Positions 8,870 through 18,768 are shown, counted from the first letter of the stretch. The stretch: DNA of 45,587 bases from JAAZFZ01 sp035647435 (GCA_035647435.1 DASRNM010000073.1:1-45587); one strand, 5' to 3'. The notes: a model not told the origin generated them from the letters alone. Translations and numbers: made by a program.

Positions 8870-9487
8870 CTATATTTTAAGTTTTTTTGTATTACTTTTT
8901 TGCGGAGCTTCTTCACCGATATCAGTAATAACAAAGCTTAAACTCCAAGCAAGTATAAAGATAAAAAGGAAAAGCAGAAGCGTGGGTGCAGAGCTTAACT
9001 GCAACACCTTAATACTTATTAACGAGCTTATCATTGAACCCAAAAAGCCCATTTCAATAAGGGACGAAAGAGGCACTTCGCCGTTGATGATAGGGTTTGT
9101 TGCAGATTTAAAGGTTATAAACGAAACTGCAACTAAAATCAAACCTACGGCACTTAGTATGGTAATCAACAACTGTTTATTGCTGAAAACGGCAAAGAAA
9201 AATATGATAATCATAATAATCACCGCTATTGCAAGCAAAACTCCGGTTGCTATTACAGGAGTCAACAACTCCTTGAGAGCAGGCGTCATTGTCAAACCTT
9301 TACCGCCTGTTAAATTTGAGAAAATGCCGTCACCTGTAAAAAGATCCACAGCCCTTTTTATACTGATTTTTTCCTCAATAAGAATCTGGTTAGGAGAAAA
9401 AATTAATCTTAATAACGGCTGAAAATACATTATAGGTAGAGCAGCGATTGCAAGTGCAGCGCAAACAATTCTGTAAACAGCTTTCAT
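8870..9487 (-). CDS. Predicted multi-spanning membrane protein, unknown function
   Basis: 205 residues with an N-terminal hydrophobic segment (residues 5-30) and clear membrane helices near 75-100, 107-125, 145-160 and 168-190. A loop after the first helix (SPNQILIEEKISIKRAVDLF) is probably extracytoplasmic. The tail is basic (KSNTKKLKI). It starts 22 bp after glnS on the same strand, so it is probably cotranscribed with it. I recognise no family; transport, signalling and structural roles are all possible. Confidence 0.7.
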   Translation of the reverse strand: MKAVYRIVCAALAIAALPIMYFQPLLRLIFSPNQILIEEKISIKRAVDLFTGDGIFSNLTGGKGLTMTPALKELLTPVIATGVLLAIAVIIMIIIFFFAVFSNKQLLITILSAVGLILVAVSFITFKSATNPIINGEVPLSSLIEMGFLGSMISSLISIKVLQLSSAPTLLLFLFIFILAWSLSFVITDIGEEAPQKSNTKKLKI

Positions 9488-9509
9488 ACCAATATCGCCT
9501 CACAAATTA

Positions 9510-11153
9510 TTATTTCCATGATGAATTGAGCTCAACGGTTCTGTTGAAAACAAGATTGTCTTCCGTGCTTGTTGTATCAACGCAAAAATACCCTTTGCGC
9601 ATAAATTGGAATGTGTCGCCTGGCTTTGAGTCGCGAAGGCCACCCTCAATTAGGCAATCCTTCAAGACTATAAGCGACTTGGGGTTAAAATGTTTTTCAT
9701 AATCGCCCTCAGGGTCCTCAACGTTAAACAGCCTGTCATAGAGACGGACTTCTGCTTTTATGTTGTCCGTGGCGCTTACCCAATGAAGTGTGCCCCTGAC
9801 CTTGCGCCCGTCGGGTGAAGTTCCACCCTTGCTTTCCGGGTCATATGTGCAGTGCAGACAGGTTACATTCCCGTTTTCGTCTGTATCATAATGTGTGCAG
9901 GTTACAAAATATGCACTTTTTAAGCGAACCTCGTTGCCGGGATATAATCTAAAATATTTCCTTACAGGCTCAATCATAAAGTCATCTCTTTCGACATAGA
10001 TTTCTTTAGAAAAAGTGACTGTTCTTGTTCCGGCCTCTGGATTGTTGGGGTTTAACTCAACCTCGATTTCCTCGCTTTTACCCTCTGGGTAATTGTCAAT
10101 AATCACCTTGAGAGGGTCAAGCACAGCCATTGCGCGGGGAGCGTGTTGGTTTAGGTTATCTCTTACGCATGACTCGAGCAAGCCGTAGTCAACAACGCTG
10201 TATGCTTTTGAAACTCCGATTTTGTCAATAAAATCACGAATTGCAGGTGCAGGATATCCACGCCTGCGCAGACCGCAAAGGGTAACCATTCGAGGGTCGT
10301 CCCAACCGTCTACAATGTCTTTTTGAACCATTTCAAGGCATTTTCTTTTGCTTGTTACGCAGTAGTTCAAATTGAGCCTTGCGAACTCAATTTGCCTTGG
10401 AGGTTCGTCAAAACCGATTTGTTCGAGAAACCAATTATATAGAGGTCTGTGATTTTCAAATTCGAGAGAGCACAAAGAATAGGTAACACCCTCCCTTGCG
10501 TCCGATAAAGGGTGTGCAAAGTCATACATCGGGTAGATGCACCATTTGTCGCCCGTTTGGTGGTGGGAAACATGGCTGATTCGATATATAACAGGGTCTC
10601 TCATGTTGAGGTTAGGTGCGGACATATCAATTTTTGCCCTTAAAACCTTTTCGCCGTTTTTGAATTCACCGTTTGTCATTTTTTCAAACAAGTCAAGACT
10701 TTCTTCAATCGGGCGTTCACGGTACGGGCTGTTTTTACCCGGCTCGGTCAAAGTCCCTCTGTGTTCTCTGATTTCATCTGCCGAAAGGTCGCAAACATAT
10801 GCCTTGCCTTTTTTAATTAGCTTTATGGCACATTCGTATATGAAATCAAAATAGTCAGATGCATAAAGGCAGTCTTTCCATTCAAAGCCCAGCCACTTTA
10901 TGTCATCTTTGATTGCGTCCACATATTCGACATCTTCCTTTGTGGGGTTTGTGTCGTCGAAACGCAAATTGCAAAAGCCGTTGTACTTTTTCGCAGTTAA
11001 AAAGTCAATGCATATCGCTTTTGCATGACCTATATGCAAATATCCGTTAGGCTCAGGGGGGAAACGGGTTTGAACCCTTGTGTTTACGCCGTTTTTTAAA
11101 TCATCATCGATTATGCTGTAAATAAAGTTTGAACTGTTGTTTAAATCTTCCAT
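9510..11153 (-). CDS. glnS: Glutaminyl-tRNA synthetase
   Basis: 547 residues. The class Ic HIGH motif appears as [14 protein letters not shown] near residues 32-45, and the KMSKS-type loop as [10 protein letters not shown] near 270. The C-terminal two beta barrels recognise the CUG/UUG anticodon ([21 protein letters not shown]). It charges tRNA-Gln directly, which in many Firmicutes is instead done by GluRS plus GatCAB. It lies 12 bp after gltX and is probably expressed with it from the promoter at 12859-12887. Length and motifs match the family. Confidence 0.95.
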   Translation of the reverse strand: MEDLNNSSNFIYSIIDDDLKNGVNTRVQTRFPPEPNGYLHIGHAKAICIDFLTAKKYNGFCNLRFDDTNPTKEDVEYVDAIKDDIKWLGFEWKDCLYASDYFDFIYECAIKLIKKGKAYVCDLSADEIREHRGTLTEPGKNSPYRERPIEESLDLFEKMTNGEFKNGEKVLRAKIDMSAPNLNMRDPVIYRISHVSHHQTGDKWCIYPMYDFAHPLSDAREGVTYSLCSLEFENHRPLYNWFLEQIGFDEPPRQIEFARLNLNYCVTSKRKCLEMVQKDIVDGWDDPRMVTLCGLRRRGYPAPAIRDFIDKIGVSKAYSVVDYGLLESCVRDNLNQHAPRAMAVLDPLKVIIDNYPEGKSEEIEVELNPNNPEAGTRTVTFSKEIYVERDDFMIEPVRKYFRLYPGNEVRLKSAYFVTCTHYDTDENGNVTCLHCTYDPESKGGTSPDGRKVRGTLHWVSATDNIKAEVRLYDRLFNVEDPEGDYEKHFNPKSLIVLKDCLIEGGLRDSKPGDTFQFMRKGYFCVDTTSTEDNLVFNRTVELNSSWK

Positions 11154-11165
11154 TTTATCCTCCGA

Positions 11166-12824
11166 TTATGCCTTGAAAAAGCTCAAAGCATCATTAATCC
11201 TTTGTTTTGTTTTTTCCTCGCCCATCAAGCGAATAATAGAATATAGGTCTGGAGTGTTGCGCCGTGAAGTGATTGCAATTCTGATAACCGTTGAAACATC
11301 GCCGACATGGCCCTTGAAAAGCTCGGGTGTTTTCTTGAACTCCTTAACATTTGGAGTATATCCTAAAGTTGGGCAGATGTCTTTTATTCTTTGGAACCAT
11401 TCGTCTTTTTCGTCATTAATATTAAATACCTTTAGGTATTCCTCAAGAATTTGAGCCGCATCTTCGTTTGAAATATTTTCAGGCAGAGTGTAATCGCTTT
11501 TATTAAGAGCATCATAAAAATAACTCACATAGTCTTTTATGTCGGACCATTTTGCAATGTCTTTTCTCGGCTTTTTTGTACCCCTATCAATTGAGAAAAT
11601 ATTTGTTGCATATTCTGCATTGTGAGAAAAAATATCAAACAGCTCTCTGTCATAAGTTTCTGCCCATTTGAGTGTTTTTTGATACACCTCGTCAGCAGTC
11701 ATTACTGAAATCACATTTTTACTCACATCGTTGAGCTTTACTAAATCAAACAAAGCTCCGCTCGCACTCATCTTTTTGAGATTAAAGGGGAAGTCTGTTT
11801 GCTTTGCTGCCTGGTTTGCCCTTCGCCAATCCTCAAAATTTGAATTAATTAGGGTTAAAAGATATTCCATAACGCTTTCTTTCGGGTAGCCGTTCTCAAC
11901 AAAATAACTGACGGCTGCCTCAGGGTCTTTTCTTTTTGAAAGCTTTCTTTTGCCACCCTCGTCATCTTTCATTATTGGGGACACGTGTGCGTATTTAGGG
12001 GCCTTAAAGTCGCACGCCTTAAAAAGGGCAATGTGCAGTGGCACAGAGGCTATCCATTCATCAGAGCGAATAACGTGAGTTGTCCTCATGTAATGGTCGT
12101 CAACAGCATGAGCGAAGTGATACGTAGGGATACCGTCGCTTTTGAGCAAAACAAGATCCATCGTGTTTTGTGGCATTTCTATTTTGCCCTTAATCATGTC
12201 GTCAAATACAATTCTTTTGCTCTCGTCCGTGTCCGCACGCAAGCGGAGAACAAAAGCTTTTCCGGAGCTTATCAGCTTTTTTTGTTCATCAAAGCTAAGG
12301 TTTCGACATTTTGCCCATTTCCCGTAGTAGCCCTTGTTGACATTTTCACTCTCTTGAGTGGCACGAAGTGAGTCTAAACCCTCAGCGCTGCAAAAACATG
12401 GATATGCAAGCCCTTTTTGGACAAGGTTTTTTGCAATGCACTGATAAATCAGTTTTCTTTTGCTTTGATGATAAGGTCCGTAATCGCCCGTTTCTTTTTC
12501 AAAACCGACAACTCCCTCGTCAGATTCAATTTCAAAGGCATTAAGCCCATCTATAAGCTGTGAAACGCCGTCGCTTACCTCACGCTTTTTGTCAGTATCT
12601 TCAATTCGCAAAACAAACAGTCCACCCGAGTTGAGGGAGGTCAGCTTGTTTACAAAGGCAGTAAACAGACCGCCGATGTGCAAAAAACCAGTCGGGCTAG
12701 GGGCAAATCTTGTTACCCTTGCGCCCTCCTTGAGCTTGCGTGGAGGATAAATTGTTTCATATTCCTCTGGGGTTTTAGAAATATCCCCATAAAGCAATTC
12801 GGCAAGCATTTCGTTGTCGTTCAT
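11166..12824 (-). CDS. gltX: Glutamyl-tRNA synthetase
   Basis: 552 residues. HIGH motif in RFAPSPTGFLHIGGLFTAF near residues 39-57 and KLSKRKDPEAA as the KMSKS loop near 293. Compared with typical bacterial GluRS of about 480-500 residues it is longer, with some 30 extra residues ahead of the Rossmann fold (a LYGDISKTPEEYETIYPPRK segment). It attaches glutamate to tRNA-Glu. Being first in an operon with glnS, it may be a discriminating enzyme, or a second copy specialised for one tRNA; that cannot be settled from this window. Confidence 0.93.
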   Translation of the reverse strand: MNDNEMLAELLYGDISKTPEEYETIYPPRKLKEGARVTRFAPSPTGFLHIGGLFTAFVNKLTSLNSGGLFVLRIEDTDKKREVSDGVSQLIDGLNAFEIESDEGVVGFEKETGDYGPYHQSKRKLIYQCIAKNLVQKGLAYPCFCSAEGLDSLRATQESENVNKGYYGKWAKCRNLSFDEQKKLISSGKAFVLRLRADTDESKRIVFDDMIKGKIEMPQNTMDLVLLKSDGIPTYHFAHAVDDHYMRTTHVIRSDEWIASVPLHIALFKACDFKAPKYAHVSPIMKDDEGGKRKLSKRKDPEAAVSYFVENGYPKESVMEYLLTLINSNFEDWRRANQAAKQTDFPFNLKKMSASGALFDLVKLNDVSKNVISVMTADEVYQKTLKWAETYDRELFDIFSHNAEYATNIFSIDRGTKKPRKDIAKWSDIKDYVSYFYDALNKSDYTLPENISNEDAAQILEEYLKVFNINDEKDEWFQRIKDICPTLGYTPNVKEFKKTPELFKGHVGDVSTVIRIAITSRRNTPDLYSIIRLMGEEKTKQRINDALSFFKA

Positions 12825-12858
12825 TAAAACACCTCTACAGATTAAATTATCACTCTTT

Positions 12859-12887
12859 ATTATCGCAGAAATGCCTTAAGGTATCAA
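12859..12887 (-). promoter_or_regulatory. Sigma-A-type promoter of gltX-glnS
   Basis: On the minus strand TTGATA (12887-12882), 17-bp spacer, GATAAT (12864-12859), about 35 bp before the gltX start. No T-box (AGGGTGGNACCGCG) is visible in the leader. Confidence 0.65.
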
Positions 12888-12957
12888 GTATTATGATGAA
12901 TATTATGCTAAAAATTTAAAAATTGGTTTCGATTTATACTTTTAAAAGGTAGTGTCA

Positions 12958-12986
12958 TTGACTAAAAGACAAAGATGTTTTATTAT
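12958..12986 (+). promoter_or_regulatory. Sigma-A-type promoter of the TPP-enzyme gene
   Basis: TTGACT (12958-12963), 17-bp spacer, TATTAT (12981-12986), about 58 bp before the ATG at 13045. Confidence 0.65.
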
Positions 12987-13044
12987 AACTTTAAAGGATT
13001 AAGTCGGTTTAGCATAAAATAACCGAAAAAGGAAGATAGAATAA

Positions 13045-14856
13045 ATGAAAATTAAGGTTTCAAAATACATTTCTGAATTTCTCGTCAAAAACGGCATAAT
13101 GGACATTTTCACATTGACGGGTGGAGGAGCAATGCACCTCAATGATTCTTTTGGACACCAAGAGGGTCTGCGTTGCACATATAATCACCACGAGCAAGCG
13201 TGCGCCATTGCCGCAGAGAGCTATGCAAGAATACACAACAAAATTGCAGCAGTTTGTGTTACAACAGGGCCTGGAGGCACAAATGCTATAACAGGAGTCG
13301 TCGGAGGCTATCTCGACTCAATCCCGATGCTCATTATTTCGGGACAGGTGAGGTATGACACAACCGCAAGGGGCTCGGGTCTTAATTTAAGAGCATTGGG
13401 CGACCAGGAGTTTGATATTGTGAAATCCATCGAATGCATGACGAAATACAGTGAAATGGTCACCGATAAAAACAAAATAAGATATTGCCTTGAAAAGGCG
13501 CTGAAGGTTGCACAGCAGGGCAGACCAGGCCCGTGCTGGCTTGACATACCCCTTGACATACAGGGGGCTTTCGTGGACACGAATGATTTGTACGGCTATG
13601 ACGAGGATAATTTTGAAGAATTGCCTGATAGTGTTGATGACAGTATAATCGATGAGATTATTAGAGATATAAAAACGGCAAAAAGGCCTGTTTTAAACGC
13701 AGGCAATGGGATAAGAATATCGGGCGGATTTGAAGCATTCAAAAGAGTTGTTGAAAAGCTAAACATTCCCGTTGTAACAGGTTGGAATAGCATTGATTGC
13801 ATTCACGACGAGCACCCACTTTATACGGGTAGAGCGGGAATCATGGGCGACAGAGCAGGCAACTTTGCAGTTCAAAACAGTGACTTGTTGATTTCTGTCG
13901 GTAGCAGACTAAGCATCAGACAGGTAGGCTACAACTATCAAACATGGGCGAGAGCGGCAAAGAAGATTGTTGTTGATATTGATAAAAATGAGCTTGAAAA
14001 GCATACAATAAACGCAGACATAAAAGTCTGGGCAGACGCAAAGGATTTTCTTGAAAAGCTGGAGAATAAAATTAATGAAACAAAACTGTTCAACGGTGAA
14101 GAATGGCTTGAGTGTTGTCAAAAATGGAAAAAGAGTTACCCTGTTGTAACTTGTGAGCATTATGAAGAGAAAGACAGGGCGAATGTTTATTGTTTTGTTA
14201 AAGAGCTGAGCGACAGACTCAATGAAAACCAGATAACAGTTGTCGGCAACGGTTCTGCTTGTGTTGTCGGCAGTCATGCGTACAAAATCAAAAAGGGGCA
14301 GCGGTTTATTATCAACTCCGCAATAGCGGCAATGGGGTATGATTTGCCCGCAGCTATCGGTGCTTACTGTGCCGATTCGTCGCAGGATATAATTCTTGTA
14401 ACGGGTGACGGTAGCATACAAATGAATTTGCAGGAGTTGCAAACAATTATTCACAACCGCATGCCTATAAAGATATTTATGATAAACAATGAAGGCTATC
14501 ATTCAATCAGGCAGACTCAACAAAAGTTTTTTGGCGACCCACTTGTTGGCATAGGGCCACAAAGTGGAGATTTGAGTTTCCCCGATATGTCAAAAATCGC
14601 TAAAGCATATGGATATAAATACTACGCCATAGAAAACAACAGGCAGATGAATGTTATAGACGAAGTTTTGGCAGAGAAAGGCCCAGTGTTCTGTGAAGTT
14701 TTCGTTTCGGTTGAGCAAAGCTTTGAGCCTAAAGCGTCGGCAAAAAGGCTCGATGACGGAACTTTAGTTTCGCCTCCCCTTGAAGACATGAGCCCGTTTT
14801 TATGCAAAGAGGAGCTTGAAAAGAATATGCATATCCCACTCATTGATGAGAGGTAG
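13045..14856 (+). CDS. Thiamine-diphosphate enzyme, acetolactate synthase-like
   Basis: 603 residues with the three-domain layout of the acetolactate synthase fold: N-terminal domain with the cofactor-activating Glu50 (YNHHEQACAIAAESYAR), a central domain (ANRPVL-like KRPVLNAGNGIRI), and a C-terminal domain with the ThDP/Mg motif GDGSIQMNLQELQ ending in the NN of INNEG. AAGGAAG lies before the ATG. It is followed 3 bp later by a sugar epimerase gene, not by ilvN/ilvC, so ordinary branched-chain amino-acid synthesis is unlikely. Homologues next to nucleotide-sugar genes (YerE type) add a two-carbon unit to a keto-sugar. That role is inference from the pairing. Confidence 0.8.
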   Translation: MKIKVSKYISEFLVKNGIMDIFTLTGGGAMHLNDSFGHQEGLRCTYNHHEQACAIAAESYARIHNKIAAVCVTTGPGGTNAITGVVGGYLDSIPMLIISGQVRYDTTARGSGLNLRALGDQEFDIVKSIECMTKYSEMVTDKNKIRYCLEKALKVAQQGRPGPCWLDIPLDIQGAFVDTNDLYGYDEDNFEELPDSVDDSIIDEIIRDIKTAKRPVLNAGNGIRISGGFEAFKRVVEKLNIPVVTGWNSIDCIHDEHPLYTGRAGIMGDRAGNFAVQNSDLLISVGSRLSIRQVGYNYQTWARAAKKIVVDIDKNELEKHTINADIKVWADAKDFLEKLENKINETKLFNGEEWLECCQKWKKSYPVVTCEHYEEKDRANVYCFVKELSDRLNENQITVVGNGSACVVGSHAYKIKKGQRFIINSAIAAMGYDLPAAIGAYCADSSQDIILVTGDGSIQMNLQELQTIIHNRMPIKIFMINNEGYHSIRQTQQKFFGDPLVGIGPQSGDLSFPDMSKIAKAYGYKYYAIENNRQMNVIDEVLAEKGPVFCEVFVSVEQSFEPKASAKRLDDGTLVSPPLEDMSPFLCKEELEKNMHIPLIDER

Positions 14857-14859
14857 TAA

Positions 14860-15789
14860 ATGAAAAATTTTGTTGTCACGGGAGCTACGAGCTTCATCGG
14901 CAAAAACTTTATAGAAAAAGCTTTGAAAAACGGCGACACAGTCAACGCCGTTGTTAGACCTAATTCAAAAAACAGAAAAGGCTTGACTCAATCAAAAAAC
15001 TTAAAAATTATTGAGCTTGATATTGCTGAGATTAGCAGGTTGAGCGACCTTGTCCAGAAAAGCGATGTGTTCGTTCATTTAGCTTGGGGCGGTACCGATC
15101 CCACAAGCAGAAACAACCCTGAAACACAAAAAGCAAATGTTAAAGCTTCTGTTTCGGCTTTGAAAACCGCCATAGATTTGGGGTGCGAGAAGTTTCTTTT
15201 TGCAGGCTCTCAAGCGGAATACGGCATCCATAAAGAACCCATTAACGAAAAAACCACTTGTTGCCCCATTTCTGAATATGGAAAAGCAAAACTTGCCTTT
15301 GGTCAAAGGGCTGAAAAATTGTGCAGTGGCAAAAAAATAAGTTTTATACATTTAAGGATTTTTAGCGCTTACGGAGCGGGCGACCACCACAAATCACTTA
15401 TAAACTCATGCGTTGATGTTTTTGAAAACGGCGGAGTCCTTAAAACAGCATCACTCAAACAGATTTGGAACTATGTTCACATTAAGGACTTGGTTGAACA
15501 GATAATGAGACTGTCAGAGCTTGAAAATAAAGCAATATCAACATACAGTGTTGTAAATCTTGCAAGCAATGACACAAGAAAGCTTTTAGACTTTGTTCAG
15601 AGCACATATGATTTATCGTCAAAAAAGGGCTTTTTTTTGATAGGTGCAAGGCATGACAATCCTGAGGGGACAGCATGGCTTAACCCCGACATATCAAAGC
15701 TTAAAAGACTCACGGGTTGGGAGCAAGAAATATCCTTTGAAGATGGTATAAAAGAAATGATTGATTTAACAAAAACAAGGAATGTTTAA
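14860..15789 (+). CDS. NAD(P)-dependent sugar epimerase/dehydratase family protein
   Basis: 309 residues. The Rossmann glycine motif GATSFIGKNF lies at residues 8-17 and the extended-SDR catalytic pattern is visible as SQAEYG near 119 and the YGKAK active site (SEYGKAKLAFGQ) near 141. A sugar-binding C-terminal part follows (WNYVHIKDLVEQIM). It begins 3 bp after the TPP-enzyme stop, so the two are translationally linked. It may reduce or epimerise the keto-sugar made or used by its partner. The substrate is not readable from sequence, and no glycosyltransferase or nucleotidyltransferase is adjacent. Confidence 0.82.
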   Translation: MKNFVVTGATSFIGKNFIEKALKNGDTVNAVVRPNSKNRKGLTQSKNLKIIELDIAEISRLSDLVQKSDVFVHLAWGGTDPTSRNNPETQKANVKASVSALKTAIDLGCEKFLFAGSQAEYGIHKEPINEKTTCCPISEYGKAKLAFGQRAEKLCSGKKISFIHLRIFSAYGAGDHHKSLINSCVDVFENGGVLKTASLKQIWNYVHIKDLVEQIMRLSELENKAISTYSVVNLASNDTRKLLDFVQSTYDLSSKKGFFLIGARHDNPEGTAWLNPDISKLKRLTGWEQEISFEDGIKEMIDLTKTRNV

Positions 15790-15905
15790 TAAAAAAACAA
15801 TGGATATAATGTTACAAAATAGGTGTGGCTTGATTCTTGTTCCTATTAAGTGACAATAATTTATTTAAATTTAAATTAATTTGCATAAAAATGGTTAAAA
15901 ATATA

Positions 15906-15933
15906 TTGACATAGAACGAAAATATGGTATTAT
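15906..15933 (+). promoter_or_regulatory. Promoter of the riboswitch-controlled ATPase gene
   Basis: TTGACA (15906-15911), 16-bp spacer, TATTAT (15928-15933). It lies about 20 bp before the conserved start of the riboswitch. Confidence 0.75.
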
Positions 15934-15954
15934 TATATAGTATGTTTCTTAAAT

Positions 15955-16032
15955 AAAGGGGAGTAGCTTATCTTTCGCATGTCAACACACGCCTTAGGGC
16001 TGGCAGCGGACCCAATGGGAAGCAAGACCTTT
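15955..16032 (+). promoter_or_regulatory. yybP-ykoY (manganese) riboswitch aptamer
   Basis: The leader begins AAAGGGGAGTAGCTT, the hallmark of this class, and closes with GCAAGACCTTT, so AAAGG (15955-15959) can pair with CCTTT (16028-16032) as P1. Between them lie the two helical legs, including the CACACGCC and GGCAGCGGACCC segments. The class binds Mn2+ and often controls Mn exporters and P-type ATPases, as here. Confidence 0.85.
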
Positions 16033-16062
16033 GACAGTTTCATTCTGTCATAGGTCTTTTTT
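16026..16062 (+). terminator. Riboswitch expression-platform terminator
   Basis: AGACCTTTGACAG (16025-16037 region) pairs with CTGTCATAGGTCT (16045-16057), then six T. Its 5' arm shares bases with the 3' strand of P1, so a ligand-stabilised aptamer would prevent termination (an ON switch). Confidence 0.82.
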
Positions 16063-16107
16063 GATGAATATATTTGAAATAAACTATAAAAGGAGTGGTG
16101 AATTGGA

Positions 16108-18768
16108 ATGAGATTTTACCTCGAAAACATAAGTGATGTCTTTGCAAGTGTTAATAGCACGCCCAACGGATTAACTCAAGAGCAAGCAACGCAAAGGCTT
16201 GAAAAAAATGGCAAAAACAAGCTTACAGAAGCTAAAAAAGAGTCTTTGGCAAAACGCTTTTTCTCGCAGCTTTTAGACCCTATGATTATCATTCTCATAG
16301 TGGCGGCTACAATTTCGGGAGTTCTTGCGGCGATTGAGGGCAATTTCCCGTCCGATGTAATTATAATTATGATAGTTGTCATAATTAACTCTGTTCTCGG
16401 TGTTTATCAGGAGAGCAAGGCAGAGGCGGCGATTGAGGCACTCCAAGAGATGTCTGCGTCAACCTCAAAGGTTATTCGTGACGGCAAAATTGAAGTCGTA
16501 AAAAGTGAAGACCTTGTTGCAGGCGATGTTATAATGCTTGAGGCGGGCGATGCTGTTCCGGCAGACGCAAGAGTGTTTGAATGTGCAAGCATGAAGGTTG
16601 AGGAGGCGGCGTTGACCGGCGAGTCTGTGCCCATAAACAAAATGATAGACAAGCTCGTTGGCACTGAAAAGGGCGATGTCTCTTTAGGTGACCGCAAAAA
16701 CATGGTCTACATGGGCAGTGTCATAGTTTACGGTAGAGGCAAGGCCGTTGTTGTCGAAACAGGGATGCAGACCGAAATGGGTAAGATAGCTGATGCGATT
16801 TCAAAGGCAGAAGAAGGCCAGACGCCACTTCAAATTAAACTGACACAGTTAAGCAAAGTTTTGACGGTTATTGTTGTTGGAATTAGCATTTTCATTTTTG
16901 GGTTTACAGTTTTAGGTAATATGCTAAAGGGCATTCCAAACGACCTTGAAACAGTTTTAGAAATATTTATGATAGCTGTCAGTCTTGCAGTGGCGGCGAT
17001 ACCTGAGGGCCTTGTAGCGGTTGTTACAATTGTGCTTTCAATCGGCGTTACGAACATGTCGAGAAAGAAAGCAATTATAAGAAAGCTCACTGCTGTTGAA
17101 ACGCTCGGTTGTGCGGAGATTATTTGTTCGGACAAAACGGGCACCCTCACTCAAAACAAGATGACCGTTATTGACTATTACGGTAGCGATGAAGAAAAAC
17201 TCGCAACTGCTATGTCGCTTTGCACAGACGCAGAAATAGATGAAACCTCAAATGTTGTGGGTGAGCCTACGGAATGTGCGCTTGTCAATTACGCTCTTTC
17301 GCACTCTCTAAACAAAAACGATTTGAAAAATGATTTTCCAAGAGTTGGCGAGGCGCCGTTTGACTCGGTGAGAAAAATGATGTCTACCGTTCACAAATGC
17401 GGAGATTCATTTATTCAATACACAAAAGGCGCACCGGATGAATTGCTAAAAAAATGCTCCCATGCTGAAATAGACGGCAAAGTTGTTCCTCTTACAGACG
17501 AGATTAAAGAGAAGATTGTTGCCGACAATAAACGAATGGCAGGCAAGGCGCTTCGTGTGCTATCCGTAGCATATAAAAAATATGATAGCAAGCCCGAAGT
17601 CTTTGACCCCGAACACCTTGAAAATGAACTTGTGTTCCTCGGCCTAACAGGCATGATAGACCCTGTAAGACCTGAGGTTAAGGATGCAATCGAGGAGTGC
17701 CGCAGTGCCGGAATACGCCCAATTATGATAACGGGCGACCACAAAGACACTGCCGTTGCAATAGCTATGGAGTTGGGCATTATTGACGACCCGTCCCACG
17801 CAATCACAGGCGCACAGCTCAATGAAATCAGTGACGAAGAGTTTAAGGAAACTGTCGGCAACTATTCTGTCTATGCAAGAGTTCAGCCCGAGCATAAGGT
17901 AAGAATAGTAAACGCATGGCGAGAAAGAGGCATGGTTACCGCCATGACGGGTGACGGAGTAAACGACGCACCGTCAATCAAAAGTGCGGATATCGGCATC
18001 GGCATGGGTATCACAGGCACTGATGTTACAAAGAACGTTGCGGACATGGTGCTTGCGGACGACAACTTTGCAACTATTGTTTCTGCCGTTTCGGAGGGCA
18101 GGCGGGTATATGATAACATTCGTAAGGCGATTCAATTTTTACTCAGCTCAAACCTCAGTGAGGTTGTAACAATATTTGTTGCGAGCATTATGAGTTTCAC
18201 AATATTAAGACCAGTTCACTTGCTTTGGATAAATCTTGTGACAGACAGCTTCCCTGCGCTTGCACTCGGCATGGAAAAAGCAGAGGCAAACTTGATGGAG
18301 CGAAAACCTCGAAGTCCGAAATCAGGTATTTTCTCAGGCGGTGTCGGTGTAGATATTTTCTATCAGGGCACGCTTGTTGCAATTCTAACACTCATTGCAT
18401 ATTTTATTGGCGAGTTTATTGAAAATGGCGCATGGAGCATTGTAAACAGCGACGACGGAATGACAATGGCTTTCTTAACAATGTCTATGTGTGAGATTTT
18501 CCACTCCTTCAATATGCGTTCACAAAGGAGTTCAGTAATTTCAATGGGCATAAAGGGCAGCCATAACAAGTATCTTTACTTAGCGATGATTGCCTCTCTT
18601 GTTATGACCACTGCGGTTATATATGTTCCGTTCCTCAAAAACGCATTTGACTTCACATCAATCAGCGCAACGGAATACTTCATTTCGATGGCACTTGCGG
18701 TTTCAGTTATACCGATTGTTGAAATTGTTAAAGTGTTCCAGAGAAGACATACAAGCAAAAAAGCGTAA
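16108..18768 (+). CDS. P-type cation ATPase (Ca2+/Mn2+ type), probable Mn2+ exporter
   Basis: 886 residues, full length for a P2A ATPase. Visible landmarks: actuator loop TGES (EEAALTGESVPINK), M4 ion-site motif AAIPEGLVAVV, phosphorylation site CSDKTGTLTQNK with Asp near 342, nucleotide-domain KGAPDELL, hinge MTGDGVNDAPSIK, M5 LLSSNLSEVV and M6 WINLVTDSFPALALG. It pumps a divalent cation out of the cytoplasm at the expense of ATP. Sequence alone would be labelled a calcium ATPase, but the manganese riboswitch in its leader points to Mn2+ export. AAAGGAG is 12 nt before the ATG, rather far. Confidence 0.93.
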   Translation: MRFYLENISDVFASVNSTPNGLTQEQATQRLEKNGKNKLTEAKKESLAKRFFSQLLDPMIIILIVAATISGVLAAIEGNFPSDVIIIMIVVIINSVLGVYQESKAEAAIEALQEMSASTSKVIRDGKIEVVKSEDLVAGDVIMLEAGDAVPADARVFECASMKVEEAALTGESVPINKMIDKLVGTEKGDVSLGDRKNMVYMGSVIVYGRGKAVVVETGMQTEMGKIADAISKAEEGQTPLQIKLTQLSKVLTVIVVGISIFIFGFTVLGNMLKGIPNDLETVLEIFMIAVSLAVAAIPEGLVAVVTIVLSIGVTNMSRKKAIIRKLTAVETLGCAEIICSDKTGTLTQNKMTVIDYYGSDEEKLATAMSLCTDAEIDETSNVVGEPTECALVNYALSHSLNKNDLKNDFPRVGEAPFDSVRKMMSTVHKCGDSFIQYTKGAPDELLKKCSHAEIDGKVVPLTDEIKEKIVADNKRMAGKALRVLSVAYKKYDSKPEVFDPEHLENELVFLGLTGMIDPVRPEVKDAIEECRSAGIRPIMITGDHKDTAVAIAMELGIIDDPSHAITGAQLNEISDEEFKETVGNYSVYARVQPEHKVRIVNAWRERGMVTAMTGDGVNDAPSIKSADIGIGMGITGTDVTKNVADMVLADDNFATIVSAVSEGRRVYDNIRKAIQFLLSSNLSEVVTIFVASIMSFTILRPVHLLWINLVTDSFPALALGMEKAEANLMERKPRSPKSGIFSGGVGVDIFYQGTLVAILTLIAYFIGEFIENGAWSIVNSDDGMTMAFLTMSMCEIFHSFNMRSQRSSVISMGIKGSHNKYLYLAMIASLVMTTAVIYVPFLKNAFDFTSISATEYFISMALAVSVIPIVEIVKVFQRRHTSKKA

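Noticed and set aside
8733..9422. A 229-codon plus-strand frame opposite the membrane protein gene
   Set aside because: Lies wholly over the minus-strand gene at 8870-9487, has no ribosome binding site, and its product has no membrane or domain pattern, while the minus frame has clear helices and fits the operon.
12825..13044. A possible T-box leader upstream of gltX
   Set aside because: No AGGGTGGNACCGCG-like block or long antiterminator; only an ordinary promoter is seen.
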